Shown here: in pieces, positions 1 to 8,615 of the stretch | How positions within the stretch are numbered: position 1 is the stretch's first letter | How the letters are laid out: the number at the start of each line of letters is the position of its first letter | Assembly (NCBI GenBank): GCA_036263655.1 | Contig: DATAGP010000019.1 | Coordinates: 1 to 64,000, forward strand | Direction of reading: 5' to 3' | Length of the DNA stretch: 64,000 nucleotides | Source: Schlegelella_A sp036263655 | GTDB taxonomy: Bacteria; Pseudomonadota; Gammaproteobacteria; Burkholderiales; Burkholderiaceae_C | Translations under genes and position numbers: made by a program | The notes under the pieces: model-generated | The model's database searches: none | What the model saw: the letters and a program-made list of their open reading frames with translations, nothing else | What the model was told of the DNA's origin: nothing

Positions 1-43
1 CACGGGTCGATCGCCCCGTGCCGCGCCGCCGCGTTCGCGGGAA

Positions 44-71
44 TTGACAGACGGGGCCAGTCTGCTACGGT
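44..71 (+). promoter_or_regulatory. Putative sigma-70 promoter of the GDSL esterase gene
   Basis: A perfect -35 hexamer TTGACA is followed after 16 bases by TACGGT, which keeps the first, second and last positions of a -10 box. Transcription would start near base 78. A clear ribosome site, AGGAG, lies at 95-99, six bases before the ATG. The -35 is strong and the -10 is weak. Confidence 0.45.
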
Positions 72-105
72 CGTCGGCAATCGACACATCGCACAGGAGA
101 AGAGC

Positions 106-1101
106 ATGAATCGCTTGCCCAGCCTGGTGGCCGCTGCGGTCCTTGCCGCCTCCACCTCGGCCGCATCTGCTGTCGATGGTCTCGTTATCTTCGGCAACAG
201 CATCTCGGACGCCGGCAACGTCGCGATCGCGATCGGCGCCAACCCGGCGCAGACGATCACGAGCAACAGCTACATCCCGGGCCAGCCTTATGGCTCGAAC
301 CAGTTCACCGACGGTGACGTCTGGGCGAAGACCTTCGCCGGCGCCCTCGGCCTCGGCTCCTTCGCGCAGCCCTCGCTGGCCGGTGGCTTGAATTTCGCTT
401 TCGGCGGCGCGCGCACCGCGGCCGCCGGCGACTCGCCGAGCCTGGCCGCGCAGCAGGCCATGTTCCTCACCCGCACCGGCGGCGTCGCCGCGCCGGGCTC
501 GCTGTACGTGATCGAGGGCGGCGGCAACGATGCCCGCGACGCGCTGCAGCAAGCGGCCATGTCGGCCACCCCGGCGACCGTGATCGGTGCCGCCGCCGCG
601 GCGTACGCGCAGAACGTCGGCACGCTCATCGACAACCTGCAGGCGGCAGGAGGCACGAACATCGTCGTCTGGAACGTGCCGAACCTCGGTCTCGCACCGG
701 CCGTGCTGGCGCAAGGCCCGGCTGCGAGCTTCCTTGGCAGCCTCGTGGCGCAGTCGATGAACGCCGCGCTGACGGCGCGCCTCGCGATCGAGAGCAACGT
801 GCTGCTGTTCGATTTCTTCGCCGTGCAGAGCAGCATCGTCGCCAATCCCGGCGCGTTCGGCCTGGTCAACGTCACCGATGCCTGCGGTGCGGTGCCGAAC
901 TGCGATCCGTCGAGCTATCTCTACTGGGACGGCATCCACCCGAGCTCCGGGGGCCATGCGCTGCTGGCACGGGCGATGTTCGAGCAGACGGCCTTCATCA
1001 CCGCCGTCCCCGAGCCGGAGACGTATGCCCTGATGCTGGCCGGCCTGGCTGCCGTGGCCCTGGCCCGTCGCCGCAGGCCGGGGCGCGCCGTCGCAGGTTG
1101 A
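106..1101 (+). CDS. SGNH/GDSL-family esterase with PEP-CTERM sorting signal
   Basis: This is a secreted serine esterase or lipase of the GDSL family (331 residues). Residues 1-22 form a signal peptide. Block I reads FGNSISDAGN with the nucleophile at Ser32; the usual GDSL is GNSI here. Block III has GGGND around Asn141, and the catalytic Asp275 and His278 sit in DGIHP. The C terminus holds a PEP-CTERM signal: VPEPE from residue 301, a hydrophobic stretch, then RRRR. Such proteins are cut and anchored by exosortase and usually go to the envelope or exopolysaccharide matrix. The exosortase is not in this window. AGGAG six bases upstream fixes the start. The substrate cannot be told from sequence. 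Confidence 0.88.
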   Translation: MNRLPSLVAAAVLAASTSAASAVDGLVIFGNSISDAGNVAIAIGANPAQTITSNSYIPGQPYGSNQFTDGDVWAKTFAGALGLGSFAQPSLAGGLNFAFGGARTAAAGDSPSLAAQQAMFLTRTGGVAAPGSLYVIEGGGNDARDALQQAAMSATPATVIGAAAAAYAQNVGTLIDNLQAAGGTNIVVWNVPNLGLAPAVLAQGPAASFLGSLVAQSMNAALTARLAIESNVLLFDFFAVQSSIVANPGAFGLVNVTDACGAVPNCDPSSYLYWDGIHPSSGGHALLARAMFEQTAFITAVPEPETYALMLAGLAAVALARRRRPGRAVAG

Positions 1102-1122
1102 CCGAGCCGCCGCTCGCTCGTC

Positions 1123-3738
1123 TCAGGGGGCGTCGACCCAGCGCAGCAGCTCGCCCGGGTCGAGCGGCTTGACGGCGTGCCGGTCGAAGCCGGCCTCGCG
1201 GCTCCTGCGCCGGTCTTCCGGCAGGCCATAGCCGGTGAGCGCGATGAGGGTGATCGGGGCCGCCGATGCCTCGGCGCGGATGCGCGACGCCACCTCGTAG
1301 CCGTCGAGGCCCGGCAGGCCGATGTCGACCAGGGCGATGTCGGGACGCCAGGCGAGCGCTTCGGCCAGTCCGGCTTCGCCGTCGCCGCATTCGCGCACCT
1401 CGTGCCCGGCGCCGCGCAGGGCCACGCACAGCATCTCGCGCACGTCGATGCTGTCCTCGACGACCAGGATGCGCCGCGCTCCGCTTTCGCCCGGGCTGCC
1501 GCCGTGAGCGCCCTGGTCCAGCCGCTTCGCCTGGTGGCCGGTCATCGACGTGTCCCCGGCCGGGCTGGCGAGCCGCGGCATGCGCACGATGAAGCGGCTG
1601 CCCTGGCCGATGCCGGCACTCTCGGCGACCACGCTGCCGCCCTGCAGCTGGACCAGCCGGCGCACCAGCGTCAGGCCGATGCCCAGGCCGCCGGCCGCGC
1701 GCTCGGCGCTGCGCTCGCCCTGCACGAACAGATCGAAGACGCGCGGCAGGAGCTCCGCCGAGATGCCGATGCCGCTGTCGGCGACCGTGAGCACCGCCTC
1801 GTCGCCGAAGGCGGCGAGCGTCACGTCGATCCGCCCGCCCGCGGGCGTGTAGCGCGCTGCGTTGGTCAGCAGGTTGGTCACGATCTGCTCGAGCCGCGTC
1901 TCGTCCCCGTTCACCCGCACGCCGTCGTCGAGCCCGAGGACCACCTGGTGCGACGAGGTCACGCCCGATGCGGCGAGCGCATCGACGACCCGCTGCACCA
2001 GCGGCCCGAGCTCGATGGCCTCGAGCACCAGGGCGATCTTTCCGGTCGCCACGCGGCCGGCGTCGAGCAGGTCGTCGACCAGCCGCGTCAGGTGCTTGGT
2101 CTGGCGCTGGATGACCGCCTGCGCGCGCTCGGCCTGGGCCGAGTTGGGGCGCATCTGCAGCACGTACGAGGCGTTGCCGATGGCGCCGAGCGGGTTGCGC
2201 AGCTCGTGCCCGAGCATCGCCAGGAACTCGTCCTTGGCCCGGTTCGCCGTCTCCGCCTCGGCCCGCGCTCGCTGCTCGTTGGCGAGCAGCTCCTGCCGCT
2301 CCGCCTCGGCCCGCTTCTCCTCGCTGATGTCGCGCACCTCGATGACCGTGCCGACCGGCGTGCCGCCGTCGCGGATCGGGCTGGCCGTGAAGGCGACGGG
2401 GAAGAAGCGGCCGGAGGCGTGGATGAACACGTCCTCGCCGCGCTCCTGGTCGTTCTTCGGAAACGCGCGATCGATCGGGCACTCGGCAAGCGGGTAGGGG
2501 CTGCCGTCTGGATGCGAGTGATGGATGACGTCGTGCAGGGCCCGACCCTGCACGTCCTCGAGGCGGTAGCCGGTCATCGCCTCGGCAGCCGGGTTCATGT
2601 AGGTGCAATGCTGGTTCTCGTCCATCATGAACAGGGCGAGGCTGGCGTTGCCGGTGACGGTCGCGAGCTGTCGCTGCACCTCTTCGCGTTGCTGCACCGC
2701 CTGACCCGCCTGGCCGAAGGCGCGGGCCAGCTCGTCGAGCTCGGCGATTCCCGAGGTGGGGCTCGGCACGACGACCCGGCCGCTGGCGAGCTCGCGCGCC
2801 TGGCGGGCGAGCGCTGCCACCGGAGCGGCGACCTCACGGCCGAGCACCCGCGCCACTGCGAACGCCATCAGCACCGCGAGCAGGGTTCCGAGGGCGATCG
2901 ACGCCAGGGCCTGCCGCCCCGCGGCTTCGACCTCGCTCGCCGGGATGCCGGTCGCCACCGTCCAGCCGCTGAAGCGTGAACGGACGAAGCTCGAGTAGAT
3001 CGGCACGCCCTCCAGGCTCAACCCGCGATAGCTGCCCTGCTCCCCCTTGGCGATGGCTTCGCGCAGGTGGGTCGATGCAAGCTGGCCGACGACCGCTTCG
3101 GAGGCGATGTTGCGGGCCACGATCCGGCCAGTGCGATCCACCACGGTGGCGATCTGGCCGGCCGGGATGGCCTGCGCCTCGAGCAGCTTGCGGATCGCCG
3201 CCGGCTCGATCACTGCCGAGAGCACGTAACGGATCTTCCCTTGGTGCAGCACCGGCACGCGAACCGCGAATGCGAGCCTGTTGGTGAGGCGGCCCAGGGT
3301 CACGTCGCCGACCGCCGGCTGACCGGTGGCCAGCACGTTCTGGAAGCTCGCCCACTCGTTGACAGCGGCGGGCGGCGAGCCGTAGGGCCGCAGCGCGTTG
3401 AGGACCTGCTGCCCATTGGGCAGGGCCAGGTTGATGTTCTGCCAGTCCGGGCGGCCCGCCTTCACCCGGAGCACGAGGTCGTGGAAGCGCGGCAGGTCGT
3501 TGTCGATGAGCGCTTGCGACTCGGTCAGCGTCAGGAGCGGCTGGATCGAGCTGCGGATCTCGGCGTCGACCGCCGTCGAGAGAGCACGGACCCGCTCCTG
3601 CGCACCGCGCTCGACCTGCGCCCGCTCTTCCCGGGCGAGCAGGAAGGCGGCGATGCAGGCCATCACGATGATCGGCAACAGGGTGCCGAGCGTGAGCCGG
3701 AGAAGGTGGGTGCGAAGTCGCTTCGGCGCTCGCCTCAT
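1123..3738 (-). CDS. Hybrid sensor histidine kinase (Cache-HAMP-PAS-HisKA-HATPase-REC)
   Basis: This is a membrane-bound hybrid kinase of 871 residues. Transmembrane helices at about 11-34 and 279-299 flank a periplasmic double-Cache-like sensor. HAMP (about 300-355) and PAS (about 360-475) follow. HisKA has His511 in LGHELRNP, the ATPase domain has DSGIGIS and GGLGIGLTL, and the C-terminal receiver (about 756-870) has Asp805 and Lys857. I chose the ATG just before the first helix; an upstream ATG would add 46 residues with no membrane-protein character. No response regulator lies beside it, so phosphate probably passes through its own receiver to an unlinked partner. The ligand is unknown. 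Confidence 0.9.
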   Translation of the reverse strand: MRRAPKRLRTHLLRLTLGTLLPIIVMACIAAFLLAREERAQVERGAQERVRALSTAVDAEIRSSIQPLLTLTESQALIDNDLPRFHDLVLRVKAGRPDWQNINLALPNGQQVLNALRPYGSPPAAVNEWASFQNVLATGQPAVGDVTLGRLTNRLAFAVRVPVLHQGKIRYVLSAVIEPAAIRKLLEAQAIPAGQIATVVDRTGRIVARNIASEAVVGQLASTHLREAIAKGEQGSYRGLSLEGVPIYSSFVRSRFSGWTVATGIPASEVEAAGRQALASIALGTLLAVLMAFAVARVLGREVAAPVAALARQARELASGRVVVPSPTSGIAELDELARAFGQAGQAVQQREEVQRQLATVTGNASLALFMMDENQHCTYMNPAAEAMTGYRLEDVQGRALHDVIHHSHPDGSPYPLAECPIDRAFPKNDQERGEDVFIHASGRFFPVAFTASPIRDGGTPVGTVIEVRDISEEKRAEAERQELLANEQRARAEAETANRAKDEFLAMLGHELRNPLGAIGNASYVLQMRPNSAQAERAQAVIQRQTKHLTRLVDDLLDAGRVATGKIALVLEAIELGPLVQRVVDALAASGVTSSHQVVLGLDDGVRVNGDETRLEQIVTNLLTNAARYTPAGGRIDVTLAAFGDEAVLTVADSGIGISAELLPRVFDLFVQGERSAERAAGGLGIGLTLVRRLVQLQGGSVVAESAGIGQGSRFIVRMPRLASPAGDTSMTGHQAKRLDQGAHGGSPGESGARRILVVEDSIDVREMLCVALRGAGHEVRECGDGEAGLAEALAWRPDIALVDIGLPGLDGYEVASRIRAEASAAPITLIALTGYGLPEDRRRSREAGFDRHAVKPLDPGELLRWVDAP

Positions 3739-3923
3739 CGCGTCGTGTCGTTTCCTTGCAAGCCCCTGCAGCGGCGAAGCGGCGAGCGTCGATGGCAGGG
3801 CCGGGAAGTGCGGCGCGATTGTCGCCCACGCGGCCCGGGCGGTGGGTACTGCAAGAGTTGACAGTTGGCAGGCCATCCGGCGCGCCCTACCCTGAGCCGG
3901 GTTTTCTCTGCTCGGGTTTGCGC

Positions 3924-4196
3924 GTGCCTTACACCCTTCGGCTTCGCATCGAAAAACACGACCGTTCCCGCTACGAGTGGCAGCTGGCCGGAGCCGGCGG
4001 CGTGATCGCCCGCGGCGCGGAGCCGGACATCACCTTCTGTCTCGCGGCGAGCGCCCTCGGACTGGTGCCCGATGCGCCGGTGTCGATCGAGTACTGCGGC
4101 GCGCCGGCCGGCATCTATCCGGCGGCGCGCCTGCACGCCGAGCCGGCGGCGGTGTCGAACGACATCATGGAGGCGATCGCGTCGTCCAGACCGTGA
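3924..4196 (+). CDS. Hypothetical 90-residue protein
   Basis: I do not recognise this family. The protein begins at GTG with VPYTLRLRIEKHDRSRYEW and has two cysteines but no signal peptide or membrane segment. It looks like a small mixed alpha/beta domain. An in-frame ATG 168 bases upstream would add low-complexity residues that overlap the control region of the divergent kinase, so I prefer the GTG. It lies between two hybrid kinases, divergent from one and convergent with the other, so it may share a control region with the first. No function can be assigned. Confidence 0.55.
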   Translation: MPYTLRLRIEKHDRSRYEWQLAGAGGVIARGAEPDITFCLAASALGLVPDAPVSIEYCGAPAGIYPAARLHAEPAAVSNDIMEAIASSRP

Positions 4197-4377
4197 AGGA
4201 AGGCGCTGCCGATCCACTGGCCGACAGCCGCTTGCTGCGCTGGCGAATCCGCGCCCCGGCCGCGCTTGCGGAGGCAGCCGATACGACAGGTCGGCACCCG
4301 CCGACTTTCACGATGGCCGTGCAGCGACAAGTCCGGCGACCCAGGCGCGAGTCCCGGCGAAGCTGCGAACCCGCACT

Positions 4378-6540
4378 TCAGTCTTGAATGCGCTCTTGTC
4401 CACGTGATGCCTGTGCTTGCCGACCGGCTCGGGCGATGGCGGCCGCCAGGATTTCGGCCGAGCACGGCTTGGGCAGGACATCGAAGCCCTGGCGTTCGAT
4501 GGAGTCGAGCCGCTCGGCGTAACCCGTCATCAGGATGACTCTCAGCGTCGGATGCGACGCTCGCAGGTGCGTTGCCAGCCCCAGCCCGTCCATGTCACCC
4601 GGCATGACAACGTCGCTGAGTACGAGGTCCGGAGCCGCCGCGCGGGCTGACAGCCATTCGAGAGCAGCGGCGGCGCTGGCGACTCTGAACACCCGGCAAC
4701 CCAGGGCGTCCAGCACAGGGACAAGCGTCGCCGAGACTTCGTCGTTGTCCTCGACCAGCAGCACGGTCTTGCCCAGATCACGTCGGACCTGCGAACGTGA
4801 TTCCTCGACAGCGATGGGCTGCGTGTGCGTCGCTGGGAAGTACAAGCCGACCGTCGTGCCTGCACCAACACGGCTTCGTATGGTCGCGACGCCCCCCGCG
4901 CGTTCGCACAGGCCGTAGACCTGGCTCAGTCCGAGCCCGGTGCCTTGCCCGATCGGCTTGGTCGTGAAGAAGGGCTCGAACACCTTGTTCAAGACGCCGG
5001 GTTCGATGCCCGATCCGGTGTCGGTCGCTTCGATGACGACAGCAGACCGGCCGTTCAGCTTCTCGGGCGCACCGACGCTGTTCTTCGCCGTCACCATGAA
5101 CGAGCCGCGTGTGCCCATCGCGTCCCGCGCATTGATGGCAAGGTTGAGAAGCGCAAGCTCCAGTTCGGCCATGTCGACGGTGATGGGCAAGGTGTCCGGA
5201 TGGACCTCGATCGTGAGGTCGATCTGACTGCCGAGGACGGGGGAGAGCAGTGCCCGGGCTGCGGGAAGCTTGGAACGCAGGTCCACGTGCTCAGGCACCA
5301 GGGCCTGGCGGCGCGAGAATGCGAGCAGCTGCCGCGTGAGCTTGGTCGCCGACTCCACTGCTCTGCTGATGGACTTCAGCTGCGCCGCGCCCTTGTCGTT
5401 CAGCGCCCCCTGCCTCTCGAGCAAGAACGCGTTGTTGCTGATCACCATCAGGGCGTTGTTGAAGTCGTGCGCAACGCCGCCCGTGAGTCTGCCCAGGGCT
5501 TCCAGCTTCTGCGCTTGCAGCAGCGCCTCCTCTGCCTTGCGGCGGGTGAGGGTTTCGGCCTCGAGCCTCTCGGCCGCCTCGTAGCTCTCGCTGGCCCGCC
5601 GCATGGCGACCCGAGCGGCGAGAAAGATCGCCACGAACGGCGGCAGGCCCAGTGCCAACAGGATGGCAAGCTCCTTGAAGACCTCGGCGCGCAGCGCACT
5701 GATGTCCATGCCGGCACCGACGAACAAGGGGTATGAGCCCACCTTCTGGAACGAGATCAACCGATCACGGTTGTCGACCGACGAGATCCCGCGCACGGTT
5801 CCTGACTCCGCCCCGGCGCGGACGCGCTGGAGAGTGGGGCTTTGATCCCCCATGCGCTGCGGAGGATTCGGCAGAAGTGGCCATCGCGCATAGATGGGCC
5901 CGTCCACGCGGAAGAGGTTGATCGCGAGACCGGGCTCGTCGCGCACGAGATCGGCGTAGAAGCTCTCGAAGTAGGTGTTGTGAAGGCTGATATTGATCAC
6001 ACCGCCGAACGTACCGTCCGCGCCGTTGAAGCGGATGCTCAGATCGAGGATGCGATGACCGCTCGCGCGACTGAGGAACGGGGCCGACAGGAAGCGACCG
6101 CCCCTGCCCTGCTCGTGGTGCTTGAAGTACTCGCGGTCCGAATAGTCCGCGCCCGGGGGCGGGGAGGACAGGCTGCTGGCGACGGCCCTGCCGTCCGGAC
6201 CGATGATCCAGATGGAGTGCACCTGGCTCTGTTCCCGAACCTTTTCCCGGAACGCCTTGTGAAGGCCCGCCTCTCGGGTCCGGAGTTCGGCCAGCGTCTT
6301 GCCGTCGACGAGGTCGAACAGCCGTTCGTGCAGCGACTCGGCGCTTCCCAGAACCTTCGTTGCATGCTCATGCGCAACGCGCAGCGAGCGGCTCACTCGC
6401 TGCTCCGCACCCTTGCTCGCTTCCAGGTAGCGGAAGACGCCGATCGCGCCGTACACGAGGACGGGCACGAGGATGGTGAGGAGCGCCAGCAGCCGGAGGG
6501 ATACTGCCGGCCGGCGACGACTGGAGCCGCCGCTGGTCAC
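4378..6540 (-). CDS. Hybrid sensor histidine kinase (Cache-HisKA-HATPase-REC)
   Basis: This is a 720-residue membrane sensor kinase. Helices at about 14-36 and 289-312 enclose a periplasmic Cache-like domain containing DYSDREYFKHH, typical of double-Cache sensors of small organic ligands. A short coiled coil leads to HisKA with His358 in GGVAHDFNNAL, the H-box type common in kinases that carry a C-terminal receiver. The ATPase domain has DTGSGI and GQGTGLGLS. The receiver (about 592-705) has Asp643 in SDVVMPG and Lys691. As with the neighbouring kinase, no stand-alone response regulator is adjacent. The partner and ligand are not visible. Confidence 0.9.
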   Translation of the reverse strand: MTSGGSSRRRPAVSLRLLALLTILVPVLVYGAIGVFRYLEASKGAEQRVSRSLRVAHEHATKVLGSAESLHERLFDLVDGKTLAELRTREAGLHKAFREKVREQSQVHSIWIIGPDGRAVASSLSSPPPGADYSDREYFKHHEQGRGGRFLSAPFLSRASGHRILDLSIRFNGADGTFGGVINISLHNTYFESFYADLVRDEPGLAINLFRVDGPIYARWPLLPNPPQRMGDQSPTLQRVRAGAESGTVRGISSVDNRDRLISFQKVGSYPLFVGAGMDISALRAEVFKELAILLALGLPPFVAIFLAARVAMRRASESYEAAERLEAETLTRRKAEEALLQAQKLEALGRLTGGVAHDFNNALMVISNNAFLLERQGALNDKGAAQLKSISRAVESATKLTRQLLAFSRRQALVPEHVDLRSKLPAARALLSPVLGSQIDLTIEVHPDTLPITVDMAELELALLNLAINARDAMGTRGSFMVTAKNSVGAPEKLNGRSAVVIEATDTGSGIEPGVLNKVFEPFFTTKPIGQGTGLGLSQVYGLCERAGGVATIRSRVGAGTTVGLYFPATHTQPIAVEESRSQVRRDLGKTVLLVEDNDEVSATLVPVLDALGCRVFRVASAAAALEWLSARAAAPDLVLSDVVMPGDMDGLGLATHLRASHPTLRVILMTGYAERLDSIERQGFDVLPKPCSAEILAAAIARAGRQAQASRGQERIQD

Positions 6541-6696
6541 GTCCGATCTTCACCCGCGGAAGCGCCGTGGAGCTTCAGCCTCTGACGCACGCACAGGAGA
6601 CAACGGACGGTCATCAGAAACGAGCTTCCGTTTGCCTCCCTACCCGGGAGCGATGAGGTTGCGATCGGCCGAACCGGCTGATGCGCATGAATCAGG

Positions 6697-6772
6697 TGGC
6701 GCGCCCGGCAGGTATCGAACCTGCAACCCCTGCCTTCGGAGGGCAGTACTCTATCCATTGAGCTACGGGCGC
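6697..6772 (-). tRNA. tRNA-Arg (anticodon CCG)
   Basis: The minus strand folds as a full cloverleaf of 76 bases including an encoded CCA. The acceptor stem pairs GCGCCCG with CGGGCGC, the discriminator is G, and the anticodon stem CTGCC/GGCAG encloses the loop CTCCGAA, giving anticodon CCG for the CGG codon. The T arm contains GGTTCGATACC. It stands alone between a sensor kinase and a cytochrome gene. No integrase or duplicated 3' end is nearby. Confidence 0.95.
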
Positions 6773-6832
6773 GCGGTGTGCCGATTCTACTTGCCGACCC
6801 CGTGGCAAGCCGGGCCGCGGGGGCACGCCCTC

Positions 6833-6838
6833 TATAAT
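6833..6838 (+). promoter_or_regulatory. Consensus -10 hexamer upstream of the cytochrome c gene
   Basis: A perfect TATAAT lies in an otherwise GC-rich gap between the tRNA and the cytochrome gene. Transcription would begin near 6845, giving a leader of about 75 bases. No convincing -35 is seen 16-18 bases upstream, so an activator may be needed. Confidence 0.45.
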
Positions 6839-6920
6839 TTCCGGTTCGACGCGCGTCTGATTTGTTCACGGTGGCCGATGCCGCCTTTCGTCGCGTCGAC
6901 GACATCGCCCCGAGGACTGG

Positions 6921-7949
6921 ATGACCGAAGCGCACGATCCGAACGACATCGACGGCCCGCACGAAGGCCCGATCAAGACCCCCCGGCAGCTGATCCTCGC
7001 CATCCTCTACGCCTTCGTGGTGCCGATCTTCGCCATCGTTCTTCTCGTCATGTTCGTCACCACGGAGAAGCGGCCCGCCGCCGGCAGCGATGCGCTCAGC
7101 CCGCAAAGCGTGGCGCAACGGCTCCGCCCCGTCGGCATGGTCGAGGTCAAGGACGTGTCGGACCCGGCGTCGCTCAGCTCCGGCCAGCAGGTGTTCGCCG
7201 CCCAGTGCAGTGCCTGCCACACCAGCGGCGCACTCGGATCGCCCAAGATCGGCGATGCAGGCGCCTGGGCGCCGCGCATCAAGGAAGGCTTCGCGCATCT
7301 GCTGCAGGCGGCGTTGAACGGAAAGGGTCAGATGCCGCCGCAGAAGGGCGGCGACTTCACGGACTTCGAGATCGCGCGGGCGGTCGTCTACCTGACGAAC
7401 GAGTCGGGGGCGAAGTTTCCGGCGCCGCCACCGCCGGCGGCCGCCACGGCGCAGGCCGGCAACGCGCAGGGCGGCAATGCCGCCGCAGGCAACGCGCAGG
7501 GCGGCAATGCCGCCGCTGCGGGCACCCCGGTCCCGGCGCCGAACGCCGCTGCCGCCGCCGCGACCGCCAACATGGCTCCGCGCGCCGACGCGAACACCGG
7601 CGTCCCCGACCGCAATGCCGGCGCGGCGTTGAACGCGCAGGTGCGCCAGGCCGCGCCCGAGCAGAACCCCGGTGGTGCCGCGGGCGGTCCCTCGGTGCAG
7701 GTCGCGGCAGCGCCGGCGGCCCCGCCGCTCTACGCCCAGGCCTGCTTCGTTTGCCACGGCGCCGGCGTCGCCGGCGCGCCGAAGCTCGGCGACAAGGCGG
7801 CCTGGGCGCCGCGCCTGCCGCAAGGCCTCGACGGGCTCACGGCGAGCGTGATCAAGGGCAAGGGCGCGATGCCGCCGAGGGGCGGCAGCACCGCCAACGA
7901 CGCCGACATCCGCGCCACCGTCACCTACATGGTGAACACGGTCAAGTAG
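6921..7949 (+). CDS. Membrane-anchored two-domain cytochrome c (c5-like)
   Basis: This is a 342-residue electron-transfer protein with one N-terminal helix (about 24-46) that anchors it with the rest in the periplasm. Two class I, cytochrome c5-like domains each bind one haem. The first has CSACH at 96-100 and a likely Met138 ligand in GQMPP. The second has CFVCH at 275-279 and Met317 in GAMPP. The domains are similar (APRIKEG and APRLPQG after the haem site) and look like an internal duplication. They are joined by about 100 residues rich in Ala, Gly, Asn and Pro that contain a tandem repeat. Such proteins pass electrons towards terminal oxidases or reductases; no oxidase gene is adjacent. 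A strong terminator follows. Confidence 0.9.
   Translation: MTEAHDPNDIDGPHEGPIKTPRQLILAILYAFVVPIFAIVLLVMFVTTEKRPAAGSDALSPQSVAQRLRPVGMVEVKDVSDPASLSSGQQVFAAQCSACHTSGALGSPKIGDAGAWAPRIKEGFAHLLQAALNGKGQMPPQKGGDFTDFEIARAVVYLTNESGAKFPAPPPPAAATAQAGNAQGGNAAAGNAQGGNAAAAGTPVPAPNAAAAAATANMAPRADANTGVPDRNAGAALNAQVRQAAPEQNPGGAAGGPSVQVAAAPAAPPLYAQACFVCHGAGVAGAPKLGDKAAWAPRLPQGLDGLTASVIKGKGAMPPRGGSTANDADIRATVTYMVNTVK
7458..7517 (+). repeat. Two tandem 30-bp direct repeats in the cytochrome linker
   Basis: The unit encodes GNAQGGNAAA and is present twice back to back with a single base difference at the end of the unit. It is in frame, so copy-number change would only lengthen or shorten the flexible linker between the two haem domains. 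Confidence 0.85.
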
Positions 7950-7970
7950 AGGCCCCGCGCTTCATCCCAA

Positions 7971-7996
7971 AGGCAGGCCCCCGAGCCTGCCTTTTT
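7971..7996 (+). terminator. Rho-independent terminator after the cytochrome c gene
   Basis: An eight-base stem AGGCAGGC/GCCTGCCT with a six-base loop is followed directly by a run of T. It sits 21 bases after the stop codon. It is the only textbook intrinsic terminator I found in the window. Confidence 0.92.
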
Positions 7997-8078
7997 CTAT
8001 GCGCGCTGCATCTGCCGCGGTGGCTCGGGCGTAAGAAGCGGATCGGCGCGTCCGCGTCGTCCACCCGAGGAGTTGCCC

Positions 8079-8615
8079 ATGCCCATCCAAGTCCTTGCCG
8101 CAGCCGGCCTGGCCGTCCTGCTCTGCGCCTGTTCGACCGCACCGATGCACGCCGGCGTCGACAACGCCGCCTTGCCCGAGCCGGTCCGCGTCCCCGCCGG
8201 CCAGAAGGTGCGCCTCGTCACCACCGGTGTGGGCGAGATCACCTACGAGTGCCGCGAGAAGGCGAACGCCGCCGGCCAGTACGAGTGGGCCTTCGTGGCC
8301 CCGGTGGCGACGCTCTACGGCGGCGACCGCCGCAACCTCGGCAAGTACTACGCGGGTCCGACCTGGGAAGCCAGCGACGGCTCGAAGATCACCGGCAAGC
8401 AGGTGGCGATCGCGCCGGCGAGCCCGGGCAGCATCCCCCTGCAGCTGGTCAAGACCGAGCCGGCGACGGGCGCCGGGGCGATGAACGGCGTCAGCTACAT
8501 CCAGCGCCTGAACACCAAGGGCGGCGTCGCGCCGGCGAGCGCCTGCGACGCATCGGCCAAGGGCCGGCGGCAGCAGGTCGCCTACGAGGCCGACTACGTC
8601 TTCTACGGCAGTTGA
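8079..8615 (+). CDS. DUF3455-like secreted lipoprotein
   Basis: This 178-residue protein has an N-terminal signal ending in the lipobox-like LLCAC, so it is probably an outer-membrane or periplasmic lipoprotein lipidated at the second cysteine of that motif. The mature part resembles the DUF3455 family, with a conserved ITYECR and a GPTWEASDGS segment; that assignment is from memory of the family. No enzymatic role is known. GAGGAG six bases upstream supports the ATG over an in-frame TTG two codons earlier. Its 3' end overlaps the convergent next gene by 13 bases. The preceding terminator makes it a separate transcription unit. Confidence 0.8.
   Translation: MPIQVLAAAGLAVLLCACSTAPMHAGVDNAALPEPVRVPAGQKVRLVTTGVGEITYECREKANAAGQYEWAFVAPVATLYGGDRRNLGKYYAGPTWEASDGSKITGKQVAIAPASPGSIPLQLVKTEPATGAGAMNGVSYIQRLNTKGGVAPASACDASAKGRRQQVAYEADYVFYGS

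Noticed and set aside
4197..4377. Gene or RNA in the gap between the 90-residue protein and the second kinase
   Set aside because: I see no coding frame with a start and ribosome site, no stable hairpin with a T run and no repeats.
6697..6772. tRNA-Arg as an integration site for a mobile element
   Set aside because: No integrase, no duplicated tRNA 3' end and no change in gene character on either side.
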